The notes beneath the pieces were generated by a model that saw only the letters and a list, made by a program, of their open reading frames with translations, was not told where the DNA came from and did not search any database. From contig CAZYEJ010000006.1 of assembly GCA_964646435.1 (NCBI GenBank), forward strand, positions 1 to 64,000: a DNA stretch of 64,000 bases. Reading direction: 5' to 3'. Positions 1 to 8,406 of this stretch are shown here, in pieces (within the stretch, counting starts at the first letter, position 1; the number at the start of each line of letters is the position of its first letter). This stretch comes from UBA3076 sp964646435 (GTDB taxonomy: Bacteria; Desulfobacterota; Dissulfuribacteria; Dissulfuribacterales; UBA3076). Position numbers and translations under genes: made by a program.

Positions 1-1
1 T

Positions 2-90
2 CTAATTTCGAATTTCCAGTTTCGACATCAGCATTCAATAATAATAAACGCTTTTTCGAAAAAAGTGTAAACTGGTGAATGAAGAATGCC
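2..90 (+). repeat. Dispersed intergenic repeat, copy A
   Basis: An 89-bp AT-rich sequence that recurs, clearly diverged, at 7637-7727, in the same orientation and again directly upstream of a coding region. It starts CTAATTTCGAATTTCCAGTTT and ends AACTGGTGAATGAAGAATGCC. CCAGTTT near the start can pair with AAACTGG near the end. A partial third copy of the left part is at 22891-22920. It codes for nothing visible and ends 33 bp before the first gene. Confidence 0.75.
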
Positions 91-122
91 TCTAAGTCAC
101 TAAAAAACCCTGAGTCAAAATT

Positions 123-1577
123 GTGGACAATAACGAAAATATGGACAGCCAGAAAACTCAACGGACAGCAGATGGTCTTTCGTGTCGGCTCCGGCGGGCA
201 TGTGGCTCACTAATGGTATGGGTCTGGTCAACTCCTGAGCCTGATGAGCAAAAATGGCTAAAGTTCTTAAGAATAGTCATACGGATTCATCTTATAGTAT
301 TCCAGGAATTCCGGCGTGATGTTATAACCCTTAGGGCCAGTGCTCTGACCTATACGGTGGTCCTGTCTCTGGTCCCAATGCTCGCTCTGGGTACCGCAGT
401 GTTAAAGGGCCTAGGCGCCGGAGACCAGATGCGTGAGGCTGCCTATAAAATTATTGACCAGTTTGAGTTGTCTGTAGCCAAAGAAAGTGAGGGACAAATC
501 ACCTCTGTTGCCGGACCTGTTCCTGCGCCTAAGCCTGATACGGATACGGCAATAGCAGCAAAGCCTGCCCAAAAGGGCCTTACTGTCCATCTCCGAAATG
601 CAGTGGACCAGATCTTTGATTACGTGGATCGTACAAACTTCGCTACATTAGGCGCCTTTGGAATCCTGGGGCTTGTAATCGCAGCGATTTTTGTCCTGGG
701 CAGCATCGAGCAGGCCATGAACGCCATCTGGCAGGCAGAGAGCAGCCGGCCGATCGGCCGGAAAATTATGGACTATTTAGCCCTTATGATTCTGCTTCCG
801 GTAAGCATAAATACAGTAATGGCCACTATGGCAACTCTTCAGAGCCAGGCCCTTCTGGTCAGGCTTCAGGGCATGCTTCCTGGAACCTGGATGGGACCTT
901 TCTTTCTCAACATGGTGCCAATAGTCTTATTGGTAGCCACTTTCACCATACTATACAGGTTTTTTCCAAATACTAAGGTGAATATTTCTTCTGCCCTGAT
1001 AGGTGGAGTTTGCGGTGGGATAGGCTGGCTCCTGATACAGGTCATCTACATAAAGCTTCAGATAGGTGTGGCTCGTTACAACGCAATCTATGGCTCCTTT
1101 GCCACACTTCCACTCTTCCTGGTCTGGATGCAGACGGGTTGGGTGGTTTTTCTGACAGGTGCGGAAATGGCCTTTGCAGTTCAGGTCCGGCGCAGTTACC
1201 TCTGGAAAGGCACGATGCTGAGCCCGAGCAACCGGCTGGCTCTTGCCTTTGACATCATGGAAACAACACTGGCGGACTTTCATGAAAGGCGGGTTACAGA
1301 CCGGACCAGCCTCGCCCGGCGTCTGAAACAACAGGATTCATGTGTAGTAAGCGTCCTGGAAAGTCTTTTGAGTAAGGGCCTGCTAAGGGGAGTTGATGGG
1401 GAAAAAGACCGATTTGTGCCCGCAGCACCGGCTGAAGTAATCAATCCTGCGAAGATTGTCGACCTCATATACGGCACAGAAGTACCGCCTTCTCCGGGAG
1501 GCCACATGGCGGAAGAGGGTCTTAAAGCAGCAAGGTCCGTTCTGGCTGAGAAAAAAATGATACACCGAGAGACATGA
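123..1577 (+). CDS. YihY/BrkB family inner-membrane protein
   Basis: A 484-residue integral membrane protein of the YihY/BrkB (UPF0761) family, whose biochemical role is not settled. Six hydrophobic stretches can be seen, at about residues 68-100, 175-198, 215-235, 258-280, 288-312 and 328-352. The family-typical run SIEQAMNAIW lies near residue 200. The last 130 residues are soluble and resemble a winged-helix segment, an extension found in many long members. The start is GTG at 123; ATG at 141 is an equally plausible start, and neither has a good ribosome-binding site. The stop overlaps the next gene by 4 nt (ATGA), so the two are probably co-translated. Family assignment is firm; function is unknown. 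Confidence 0.85.
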   Translation: MDNNENMDSQKTQRTADGLSCRLRRACGSLMVWVWSTPEPDEQKWLKFLRIVIRIHLIVFQEFRRDVITLRASALTYTVVLSLVPMLALGTAVLKGLGAGDQMREAAYKIIDQFELSVAKESEGQITSVAGPVPAPKPDTDTAIAAKPAQKGLTVHLRNAVDQIFDYVDRTNFATLGAFGILGLVIAAIFVLGSIEQAMNAIWQAESSRPIGRKIMDYLALMILLPVSINTVMATMATLQSQALLVRLQGMLPGTWMGPFFLNMVPIVLLVATFTILYRFFPNTKVNISSALIGGVCGGIGWLLIQVIYIKLQIGVARYNAIYGSFATLPLFLVWMQTGWVVFLTGAEMAFAVQVRRSYLWKGTMLSPSNRLALAFDIMETTLADFHERRVTDRTSLARRLKQQDSCVVSVLESLLSKGLLRGVDGEKDRFVPAAPAEVINPAKIVDLIYGTEVPPSPGGHMAEEGLKAARSVLAEKKMIHRET

Positions 1578-2218
1578 CAAGATCCGTATTGTTCGACATG
1601 GACGGGGTAATTCTTGACAGCATGCCATATCATGTGAGGGCTTGGCAGGAGGCCCTGTGCGAACAAGGTTTTTCAGTTTCTGCTGAGCTTCTTTACCTCC
1701 ATGAGGGTGCAATTGAGCCTGATACAGCCGCGGCGATCTTCCAGGACAATGAGCGTTTCATAGATGCTGATATGTTCCATAAAATTCTGGAACGTCAGAT
1801 GGAGATATTCGTCGCCCGTTACCAGTCCATGATCAAGCCGTTTCCGGAGGTGCCGCAGATCCTGAGGCGGCTCAGCGAAGCCGGGTGGCAACTTGCCCTA
1901 GTAACAAGCTCTCACGTGGAAATTCTCGAAAAGGTCCTTCCATCCGAGATCAAAAGCTATATGGACCACATTGTCACAGGAGATCAGGTCAGCAGAAGAA
2001 AACCATTTCCGGATCCATTTCTGGCGGCCCTTTCAGCCCTTGGACAGGGTCCGGAGGCGTGCCTTGTGGTGGAAAACGCACCTGCCGGCATTATGGCTGC
2101 CAAGGCCGCTGCCCTCCATTGTGTTGCCCTCACCACCACCCTTTCTGAAGAATACCTGTCTGAAGCGGACGCAGTACTCAGCTCACATGCCGAGCTAAGT
2201 GATTATCTTTTTGGATAA
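1574..2218 (+). CDS. HAD-superfamily phosphatase (phosphoglycolate phosphatase / phosphoglucomutase-like)
   Basis: A 214-residue haloacid-dehalogenase hydrolase with an inserted helical cap. Motif I is FDMDGVILDS near residue 7, motif II VTSSH near 110, the motif III lysine is in RRKPFPDPF near 140, and motif IV is VENAPAGI near 165. This is the layout of the Gph/CbbY/beta-phosphoglucomutase group, which acts on small phosphorylated sugars or acids; the substrate cannot be read from the sequence. The ATG overlaps the stop of the membrane protein gene. The TAA stop is also the first bases of a dispersed repeat end (TAAGCGTTCACAG). Confidence 0.85.
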   Translation: MTRSVLFDMDGVILDSMPYHVRAWQEALCEQGFSVSAELLYLHEGAIEPDTAAAIFQDNERFIDADMFHKILERQMEIFVARYQSMIKPFPEVPQILRRLSEAGWQLALVTSSHVEILEKVLPSEIKSYMDHIVTGDQVSRRKPFPDPFLAALSALGQGPEACLVVENAPAGIMAAKAAALHCVALTTTLSEEYLSEADAVLSSHAELSDYLFG

Positions 2219-2418
2219 GCGTTCACAGTTCTGTGGGTTGCTGTAAAATGGGCGTTGTAATTCCGGTCGAGTAGACTGGTTTCAAAGGATCAGGCCGACT
2301 TAGCCAAAAATCTCGCCGACGGACAAGATATCCCCAAAATCTGTGGCCTTGGGGAAGCAGAGCTTCTCGAAATTCTTGACATTTTCTATTTCATTCTTAA
2401 TATGCGTTTGGATTACAA
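2216..2418. other. Intergenic stretch before tRNA-Gly with a solo repeat end
   Basis: It begins with TAAGCGTTCACAG, the end sequence of the palindromic element seen complete at 16336 and 34996. The following bases resemble those at 14865-14883, just upstream of dut. The rest is unassigned and ends with the tRNA promoter. An open frame of about 50 codons crosses it but has no start codon. Confidence 0.5.
2376..2403 (+). promoter_or_regulatory. Sigma-70 type promoter of tRNA-Gly
   Basis: TTGACA at 2376-2381, a 16-bp spacer and TAATAT at 2398-2403 place a start about 9 bp before the first tRNA base. The -35 box matches consensus fully and the -10 box at four of six positions. Confidence 0.65.
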
Positions 2419-2494
2419 GCGGGTGTAGCTCAGTTGGTAGAGTACAAGCTTCCCAAGCTTGGGGTCGCGGGTTCAAACCCCGTCGCCCGCTCCA
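2419..2494 (+). tRNA. tRNA-Gly (CCC anticodon)
   Basis: A 76-nt tRNA that folds by hand into a full cloverleaf. The 7-bp acceptor stem pairs GCGGGTG with CGCCCGC, the D stem is GCTC/GAGT, the anticodon stem CAAGC/GCTTG closes the loop TTCCCAA, and the T arm is GCGGG TTCAAAC CCCGT. The anticodon CCC is at 2452-2454. The discriminator base is T (U73), as expected for glycine, and CCA is encoded. It reads GGG codons. Confidence 0.95.
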
Positions 2495-2622
2495 ACCCTT
2501 TTTGAGGTTTGTGCCTGCTTATGTCGATATTGGGTCGGCTGAGACGGATGTTTACTTCAATTAGTGGGGTTTTTTTGGTATTTTGGTAGTAACGTACAAA
2601 TATCAATAATATTCTGCTAATG

Positions 2623-2648
2623 AAGTGGGCTAAGCCCACTTTATTTTT
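2623..2648 (+). terminator. Intrinsic terminator between tRNA-Gly and rimP
   Basis: A perfect 9-bp stem, AAGTGGGCT and AGCCCACTT separated by one base (so the real loop is formed by opening a few pairs), is followed by TATTTTTTT. It ends only 2-3 bases before the rimP ATG at 2651. It probably ends tRNA transcription and may also limit read-through into rimP. Confidence 0.7.
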
Positions 2649-2650
2649 TT

Positions 2651-3124
2651 ATGGTACTCAACAAAAAAAATAGAGGACAACAAGCAGAGGTCGTAAGGGG
2701 CCTTATTGAACCATTGGTGGCATATGCCGGCATGGAATTGATCGACGTGGAATATGGTCGCGAGCCTTCGGGTGTAATCCTGAGGCTTATTATAGATAAA
2801 CCTGGTGGAGTGACAATCGATGATTGTTCATACATCAATCATCTGGCAGGCGATTTCCTGGAAGCGAAGGATTCCGTGCCGGGGTCATACAATCTGGAGG
2901 TGTCTTCTCCTGGGATTAATCGACCGCTCAAGAAAAAAGATGATTTTGAACGTTTTGCCGGTCAGAAGATCTTGATCAAGACCAGGGAACTAATAGAAGG
3001 CCGCAAAAATTTTAAAGGCATTTTGAATGGGATAAAGGGAAATTTTATTGTTGTTTCCTCAGAGAAAATGATCTTTAATATTCCTTTTGAGCTGATAGCC
3101 AAGGCACGGCTGGACATAATTTAA
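2651..3124 (+). CDS. rimP: Ribosome maturation factor RimP
   Basis: A 157-residue RimP, needed for assembly of the 30S subunit. The N-terminal alpha/beta domain has the family run IEPLVAYAGMELIDVEYGRE near residues 19-38 and DKPGGVTIDDC near 49. The mid-protein SSPGINRPLKKKDDFERF is diagnostic. A C-terminal SH3-like half follows. Length is normal. It is the usual first gene before nusA and infB. Oddly, the ATG has no ribosome-binding site: the bases before it are the T-run of a terminator hairpin. No later in-frame start would keep the N-terminal helix. Confidence 0.95.
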   Translation: MVLNKKNRGQQAEVVRGLIEPLVAYAGMELIDVEYGREPSGVILRLIIDKPGGVTIDDCSYINHLAGDFLEAKDSVPGSYNLEVSSPGINRPLKKKDDFERFAGQKILIKTRELIEGRKNFKGILNGIKGNFIVVSSEKMIFNIPFELIAKARLDII

Positions 3125-3210
3125 TAGTATAGGAGTTTCCATTTTTTTGACAGGATCAACAGGATAGTCAGGATAAATGTAAATCATGTTCATCCTGTCA
3201 GAAAAGTTCT
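3125..3210. repeat. Dispersed repeat with an inverted copy at 28640-28712
   Basis: It contains TTGACAGGATCAACAGGAT and, further on, ATCATGTTCATCCTGTCA. An inverted, diverged copy follows the RND pump gene near 28640-28712. It belongs to the widespread GGATGAACAGGAT type of bacterial intergenic repeat. No gene is present between rimP and nusA. Confidence 0.65.
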
Positions 3211-3245
3211 GCTGTAGGCAGCTAAATTTATACAAGGAATAAAAT

Positions 3246-4649
3246 ATGAGTTCAGAACTCAAGATGATCATAGATCAGGTAAGCAGGGAAAAAGGGTTGG
3301 ACCGTGATATCCTTATCGCTGCCCTTGAGGAGGCAATCAAATCGGCTGTCAAAAAACGATACGGTGTACACCTTGATCTGGAAGTCAATTTTAACGATGC
3401 CAAAGGAGAAATTGAGGTATTTCAATATCGTACTGTAGTAGAAGAGGCTCATGACAAGGAAACAGAAATTTCCATGGAAGAGGCTAAAGAGCTTGACTCC
3501 AAATGTGAATTGGAGGACTGTATCGGCACCAGAATGGATATTTCAGCCCTGGGGCGAATAGCAGCCCAGTCAGCCAGACAGGTCATCATCCAAAAGATGA
3601 AGACTGCTGAAAGGGATCTTATTTATGAGGAATTCAAGGACCGGAAAGGGGAAGTCGTAAACGGCATTATCCAACGCTATGGAAGGGGAAATGTCATAAT
3701 CAACCTTGGGCGAACAGAAGCTATCCTTCCCACATCTGAGCAGATTTCCAGCGAAAGCTACCGCCGTGGTGATAGGCTCCGTGCCTACATCATAGAAGTG
3801 AAAGATACACAAAGGGAGCCCCAGATCGTTTTATCCAGGACCCATCCGGAATTTTTGATTAAGCTCTTTGAGCTGGAAGTGCCGGAGATCTCCGATGGGA
3901 TAGTTCAGATCATGGGAGTGAGCAGGGAACCCGGAAGCAGATCCAAGATCGCTGTAAGCTCCAGCGAGTCTGATGTGGATCCCGTGGGGGCTTGTGTGGG
4001 AATGCGGGGATCAAGGGTCCAGGCAGTGGTTCAGGAACTCAGGGGCGAGAAAATAGATATAGTGCCGTGGAGTCCTGATCCGGCAAAGTATATCTACAAT
4101 GCCTTGGCCCCTGCCGAGTGTTCCAGGGTTATAGTAGATGATTCCAACCTGTCCTTGGAAGTTATCGTGCCGGATGACCAGCTCTCTCTTGCCATCGGAC
4201 GCCAGGGGCAAAACGTGCGTCTTGCCGCCAAACTCATGGGTTGGAGAATAGATGTAAGGAGTGAGACCCGCTATCAACACTACCAGGATCCTGACTATTA
4301 TTCATTGTTAGAGATATCCGTTATGACAGAGAACATAGCGGACAAAATCTATGACCTGGGCATTAATTCACTTGAACTTCTTGCTCAGTCTGATCCTGAT
4401 GAACTTACACAGGAAACCAATCTGAGTACGGAGTTGATAAACTCATTGGTGGAAGAGGCCAAAAAGCTGATAGAGGAAAAGAAAACTGGAAAAGAGGATG
4501 CTCTGGCCAAAGAAACAGATAGCAGTGAAGAGACCGGAACCGAAAAAGAGGATTTGCCTAAGATAGAAGAGAAAGCCGAGGACCACGAGTCTCAAAGTAA
4601 TTTTGCTCAAAATGTTCCGGACACATTGCACGAAGATCTCGAGGAATGA
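3246..4649 (+). CDS. nusA: Transcription termination/antitermination factor NusA
   Basis: A 467-residue NusA, which binds RNA polymerase and nascent RNA and adjusts pausing, termination and antitermination. The N-terminal polymerase-binding domain covers residues 1-125. The S1 domain is at about 130-200 (VVNGIIQRYGRGNVIINLG). KH1 and KH2 are at about 225-345, the latter with LSLAIGRQGQNVRLAAKLMG. A single helix-hairpin-helix-like repeat follows near 355-410, and the last 55 residues are a highly acidic Glu/Lys tail. AAGGA at 3234 sets the ATG start. It lies between rimP and infB as usual. Confidence 0.97.
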   Translation: MSSELKMIIDQVSREKGLDRDILIAALEEAIKSAVKKRYGVHLDLEVNFNDAKGEIEVFQYRTVVEEAHDKETEISMEEAKELDSKCELEDCIGTRMDISALGRIAAQSARQVIIQKMKTAERDLIYEEFKDRKGEVVNGIIQRYGRGNVIINLGRTEAILPTSEQISSESYRRGDRLRAYIIEVKDTQREPQIVLSRTHPEFLIKLFELEVPEISDGIVQIMGVSREPGSRSKIAVSSSESDVDPVGACVGMRGSRVQAVVQELRGEKIDIVPWSPDPAKYIYNALAPAECSRVIVDDSNLSLEVIVPDDQLSLAIGRQGQNVRLAAKLMGWRIDVRSETRYQHYQDPDYYSLLEISVMTENIADKIYDLGINSLELLAQSDPDELTQETNLSTELINSLVEEAKKLIEEKKTGKEDALAKETDSSEETGTEKEDLPKIEEKAEDHESQSNFAQNVPDTLHEDLEE

Positions 4650-4873
4650 TTCTGCTGAAATCAGTCCAAAGGTCAAAGGTCAAAGCTCAAAGAGCTATCG
4701 TAATCAACCCTTTTAGCTTTTACGCAACGCCTCAGATAGGGTATTCTCAGTAGAATTATAAAATGAATAGTGGTAATAACAAAAAAAATGAACAAGTCAA
4801 TCCAGGATGTACTAATTGAGAGCCTAATCGGCTCTTTTAGGCAGAGTTATATTGCCGGGGGTTAAAGACAGGC
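4650..4873. other. nusA-infB intergenic region
   Basis: A 224-bp gap where many bacteria carry ylxR. No ylxR-like frame is seen. It holds a short tandem run AAAGGTCAAAGGTCAAAGCTC (from about 4671), like the repeat inside the 5' end of mnmA, and a hairpin at 4819-4838. Confidence 0.5.
4819..4838 (+). terminator. Weak intrinsic terminator or attenuator upstream of infB
   Basis: A 6-bp stem AGAGCC/GGCTCT with loop TAATC, followed by TTTT, sits 36 bp before the infB ATG inside an apparent operon. The short stem and U-run suggest partial termination rather than a full stop. Confidence 0.4.
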
Positions 4874-7603
4874 ATGGCTAAAATCAGAGTCCATGAGCTG
4901 GCCAAGGAATTCGGAATAGCCAGCAAAGAGATGGCGACCAAGATTATGGATCTTGGTTACAACATCAAGAACTACATGAGTGCGCTTGAGGACTATGAGG
5001 CTCGGGATATCCGTCGCAAGTTCAAGGACAAAGCACATGCGGCAGAAAAGAAAGAGCAAGAGGCCAAGCCCAGGACCACGGTACGTCTCAGGCACCGAAA
5101 AATTACCCTCAAAAAGATCGTTCATCCAACTGAATCTGAAGAGAAGGTCGTTCCTAAGGTATCTGTGAAAGAGGCTGCGGTGATGGAGGAAAAAGCGGAA
5201 GGGGCTATCCCCGTCGCCGGGAAAGAGGAAGAAATTAAGGCTGGGGGAGAAGCCCCGGCTACTGAAGCAGAACAGTTAGAAATCGAATCAGGGCAAGAGG
5301 TAACCGAGACCGCAACAGAAGTAGTGGAAGAGCCCCTGCCTGAAAAACAGCCTGCCCAGCCTAAAGGCGTTTCTAAACCCAAGACTGTAAAAAAGGCCAA
5401 AGTCGCTAGGCACAAAAGCTTTGTAAAAATTCTTGACCGGCCGAAGATTGAAATCCCTAAGCAGCCAAACAATAGACCTAAAAGGCCTACCCCACGGCCT
5501 AAAAGGCCCTCTCACACGGATGCACCTCATGCAGAACCGTCGCCCAATTTAGTTGATATTTCCGTAGTCCCTGGGAAAAAGGACAGAAAAAAGGGCAAAA
5601 GAGTAGTCCAGATGTCGGAGTTGGGAGGATCGCTCAAAAAGCGTCGGGTCATTCCCAAGCGAAGGGGAAGACAGAGACATATAGACAAAGTTTTTGCAGA
5701 AGAAAGCAATATCACAGCATCCGGCCGGAAGAAAACCAGGATTTCCGGGATCCATGGCGATTCAGGACAAAAGAAGAAAATAGTCCTCCAGCCCGGCACT
5801 GTGCCTCCCAAAGCAAGCAAACGAAAGTTTGCCATATATGAGACTGTTCAGGTAGGTGAGCTTGCCAAGCGGATGGGCGTCAAGGCAGGAGACATTATAA
5901 TGAAGCTCATGGAGCTGGGCGTAATGGCCACGGTAAATCAGTCTATCGACTACGACGTAGCCAGTATTGTGGCATCCGGATTTGACTATGAGCTGGAGAA
6001 GAAGTCCGTGGCTGAGGACCTGGTCCACATGAAGGATGTCCAGGAAGGCAAGCCTGTGCCAAGACCTCCTGTGATTACAATCATGGGCCATGTAGATCAT
6101 GGGAAAACCTCACTCCTGGATGCCATACGCAACGCGGATGTAGTCTCAAAGGAGGCGGGTGGCATCACCCAGCACATAGGCGCATATCACGTCACACTTC
6201 CCTCCGGCCAGGAAGTAGTCTTTCTGGATACACCGGGCCATGAGGCATTTACAGCTATGAGGTCTCGCGGGGCCAAGGTTACTGATATCGTGATCCTACT
6301 GGTGGCAGCGGATGACGGCGTAATGGCCCAGACACGTGAGGCCATAGATCACGCTCGGGCAGCCGAGGTGCCCATCATTGTAGCAATCAACAAGATTGAC
6401 AAGCCTGGGGCGAATCCGGAAAAGGTGAAAGGGGAACTTGCTGAACTGGGATTGATTCCAGAGGATTGGGGTGGAGAGACTATTTGCATCAACATCTCAG
6501 CCAAAGAAAAAACAGGAATCGAAGAACTGCTTGAGTTGATGGCCCTCCAGGCCGAGGTGATGGAACTCAAGGCAGATCCCAATCGGCCTGCCAGAGGTCA
6601 CGTGATAGAGGCGAAGCTGGACAAGGGGCGTGGCCCTGTGGCTACCCTGCTGATTTCAGAAGGGACGCTGCACATAGGTGATGCTTTGGTCTGCGGCATA
6701 CACCACGGCAGAGTACGGGCCATGTTCGACGACAAGGGTAAAAGGATAAAGACTGCCAGCCCATCCATGCCTGTGGCAATTCAGGGTCTCTCCGGCGTGC
6801 CGGAGGCGGGGAACGAATTCGCAGTACTTTTTGACGACAAAAAAGCCAGAGAAGTGGCTGAGTATCGCCAACGTAAGATAAGAGAGACAGAACTGTTCAA
6901 GAGTAGCAAGGTAAGTCTGGAAAATGTCTTTGAAAAACTCCGGGAGGAGGAACTCAAAGAACTCAACATATTACTCAAGACAGATGTTCAGGGCTCTGTG
7001 GAGGCCCTTCTGGAGGCATTGCGCAAGCTCAGTACTCAAGAGATAAAGGTGAATTTTATCAGGAGCGGTATCGGGGCCATTACCGAATCCGACGTCTTGC
7101 TGGCATCTGCCTCAGATGCAATTATCATAGGTTTCAATGTAAAACCCAGCCCGCAGGCAAAGGCCTTGGCCGAGCGGGAACATGTGGACATCCGCTTCTA
7201 TGACGTCATTTACCATGCCGTGGAGGAGATAAAAAGCGCCATGGTCGGGCTGTTGGAACCTGTTTATAAGGAAAAAACCCTGGGACGCGCCGAGGTGCGT
7301 GACGTCTTCCACATTGCCAAAGTCGGTACAGTGGCAGGGAGCTATGTGCTGGATGGCTTGATCCAGAGAAATGTTCAGGCCAGGCTCTTAAGAGACAACG
7401 TTGTAGTCTACAATGGCAAGATAGCGTCTCTTCGTCGCTTTAAAGAGGACGCAAAAGAAGTCCAGGCCGGGTACGAATGCGGAATCGGCCTTGAAAGGTT
7501 CAATGACGTAAAAACAGGGGACATAATAGAGGTCTATATAATAGAAGAGGAGGCCCCGGTCCTTGGAGAATCTTTATATAAGGCCGGAGAGAAGGAAATT
7601 TGA
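4874..7603 (+). CDS. infB: Translation initiation factor IF-2
   Basis: A 909-residue IF-2, the GTPase that positions initiator tRNA and joins the ribosomal subunits. An IF2-N helical domain occupies residues 1-50. A long, low-complexity Glu/Lys/Pro/Arg linker runs to about 310, and a second IF2-N-like domain (VGELAKRMGVKAGDIIMKLM) lies at about 325-380. The G domain has GHVDHGKT at about 405, DTPGHE at about 452 and NKID at about 505. Beta-barrel domain II, domain III and the C-terminal initiator-tRNA-binding barrel follow. The stop codon lies inside a dispersed repeat that continues downstream. Confidence 0.98.
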   Translation: MAKIRVHELAKEFGIASKEMATKIMDLGYNIKNYMSALEDYEARDIRRKFKDKAHAAEKKEQEAKPRTTVRLRHRKITLKKIVHPTESEEKVVPKVSVKEAAVMEEKAEGAIPVAGKEEEIKAGGEAPATEAEQLEIESGQEVTETATEVVEEPLPEKQPAQPKGVSKPKTVKKAKVARHKSFVKILDRPKIEIPKQPNNRPKRPTPRPKRPSHTDAPHAEPSPNLVDISVVPGKKDRKKGKRVVQMSELGGSLKKRRVIPKRRGRQRHIDKVFAEESNITASGRKKTRISGIHGDSGQKKKIVLQPGTVPPKASKRKFAIYETVQVGELAKRMGVKAGDIIMKLMELGVMATVNQSIDYDVASIVASGFDYELEKKSVAEDLVHMKDVQEGKPVPRPPVITIMGHVDHGKTSLLDAIRNADVVSKEAGGITQHIGAYHVTLPSGQEVVFLDTPGHEAFTAMRSRGAKVTDIVILLVAADDGVMAQTREAIDHARAAEVPIIVAINKIDKPGANPEKVKGELAELGLIPEDWGGETICINISAKEKTGIEELLELMALQAEVMELKADPNRPARGHVIEAKLDKGRGPVATLLISEGTLHIGDALVCGIHHGRVRAMFDDKGKRIKTASPSMPVAIQGLSGVPEAGNEFAVLFDDKKAREVAEYRQRKIRETELFKSSKVSLENVFEKLREEELKELNILLKTDVQGSVEALLEALRKLSTQEIKVNFIRSGIGAITESDVLLASASDAIIIGFNVKPSPQAKALAEREHVDIRFYDVIYHAVEEIKSAMVGLLEPVYKEKTLGRAEVRDVFHIAKVGTVAGSYVLDGLIQRNVQARLLRDNVVVYNGKIASLRRFKEDAKEVQAGYECGIGLERFNDVKTGDIIEVYIIEEEAPVLGESLYKAGEKEI

Positions 7604-7727
7604 AATTGGATAAACACAAAGATGCAGATGCATTACCTAATTTCGAATTTCCAGTTTCAGCATCCGTATCCAATTCGATAACGCACGTTTTTTTGAAGAA
7701 AGTGCAAACTGGTGAATGAAGGATGCC
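7598..7727 (+). repeat. Dispersed intergenic repeat, copy B
   Basis: The 3' part (7637-7727) matches copy A at 2-90 in the same orientation. The 5' part (GAAATTTGAAATTGGA...CATTACC) matches 22849-22890. It overlaps the infB stop and its right end, with GAAGGA, lies 6 bp before the ylxP ATG, so it probably supplies that gene's ribosome-binding site. Confidence 0.7.
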
Positions 7728-7732
7728 GATAA

Positions 7733-8026
7733 ATGATCGTGGGGATAATCAGGCTCAGGGTGAGACTGCCCGGAAACCGTTCGCTAAAGGGAAAACGGCG
7801 TGTGGTTAAGAGTTTGATTGGCCAGGTGCGTAGCCGTTTCAATGTTGCTGTATCAGAAATAGCCATGAACGATGTATGGCAAAGGGCGGAGATAGGAATA
7901 TCCACAATAGGAAACAGCCAGCCAATAATCAATTCTGTCCTGGATAAGATCCTGGAATTTATTGAAAGGACCTGTCTGGTAGAGATTATTGATACAGATA
8001 TCGAAATTATTAACATGGGAAAGTAG
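7733..8026 (+). CDS. ylxP: DUF503 / YlxP family protein
   Basis: A 97-residue protein of the DUF503 (YlxP) family, commonly found between infB and rbfA. Family features are the opening MIVGIIRLRVRLPGNRSLK, the segment SLKGKRRVVKSLIGQVRSRF, and NVAVSEI near residue 38. A link to ribosome assembly is inferred from this constant neighbourhood only. The start is ATG at 7733, with GAAGGA 9-14 bases upstream inside the dispersed repeat. Spacing to rbfA is 11 bp. Confidence 0.9.
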   Translation: MIVGIIRLRVRLPGNRSLKGKRRVVKSLIGQVRSRFNVAVSEIAMNDVWQRAEIGISTIGNSQPIINSVLDKILEFIERTCLVEIIDTDIEIINMGK

Positions 8027-8037
8027 GAAGACTAACT

Positions 8038-8406
8038 ATGCCCCGCATGTTCCCCCGTTCCAAGCGGATAAAGGATCTTCTCAGGAAAGAAATGGCAGAC
8101 ATGCTGCTTGGTGAAATTAAGGATCCAAGGATCCAAGGGCTAGTGACCATAATGCAGGTAGAGGTCTCAGAAGACCTCCGTAACGCAAAGTTTTTTATTT
8201 CGGTTTTTGGGAATGAGTCTGAAAGGGAATCCGTGCTGAAAGGACTGAATAAGGCTAAGGGCTTCATACGGCGAACACTGGGACACCGCCTTGACCTCAG
8301 GCGGATACCTGAACTGCATTTTCAACTGGACCGGAGTCTGGATGACCAGGAAAAGATAGAAAGACTCCTTGCCGGTGTGCAAACCGGCCAACAGACAGAG
8401 AATTGA
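8038..8406 (+). CDS. rbfA: Ribosome-binding factor A
   Basis: A 122-residue RbfA, a KH-fold 30S assembly factor acting on the 16S rRNA 5' helix region. The family pattern is RSKRIKDLLRKEMADML at residues 7-23, IKDPRIQGLVTIMQVEVSED at about 27-46, and the C-terminal RRIPELHFQLDRSLD with the conserved P-L-F-D spacing. Length is normal. It overlaps the next gene by 4 nt (8403-8406). Confidence 0.96.
   Translation: MPRMFPRSKRIKDLLRKEMADMLLGEIKDPRIQGLVTIMQVEVSEDLRNAKFFISVFGNESERESVLKGLNKAKGFIRRTLGHRLDLRRIPELHFQLDRSLDDQEKIERLLAGVQTGQQTEN

Noticed and set aside
2269..2428. Open frame of about 50 codons before tRNA-Gly
   Set aside because: It has no start codon, crosses the tRNA promoter and the tRNA 5' end, and resembles no family.
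5122..5835. Several long antisense frames within infB
   Set aside because: They are shadows of the Lys/Glu/Pro-rich IF-2 linker; no ribosome-binding sites and no recognisable domains.
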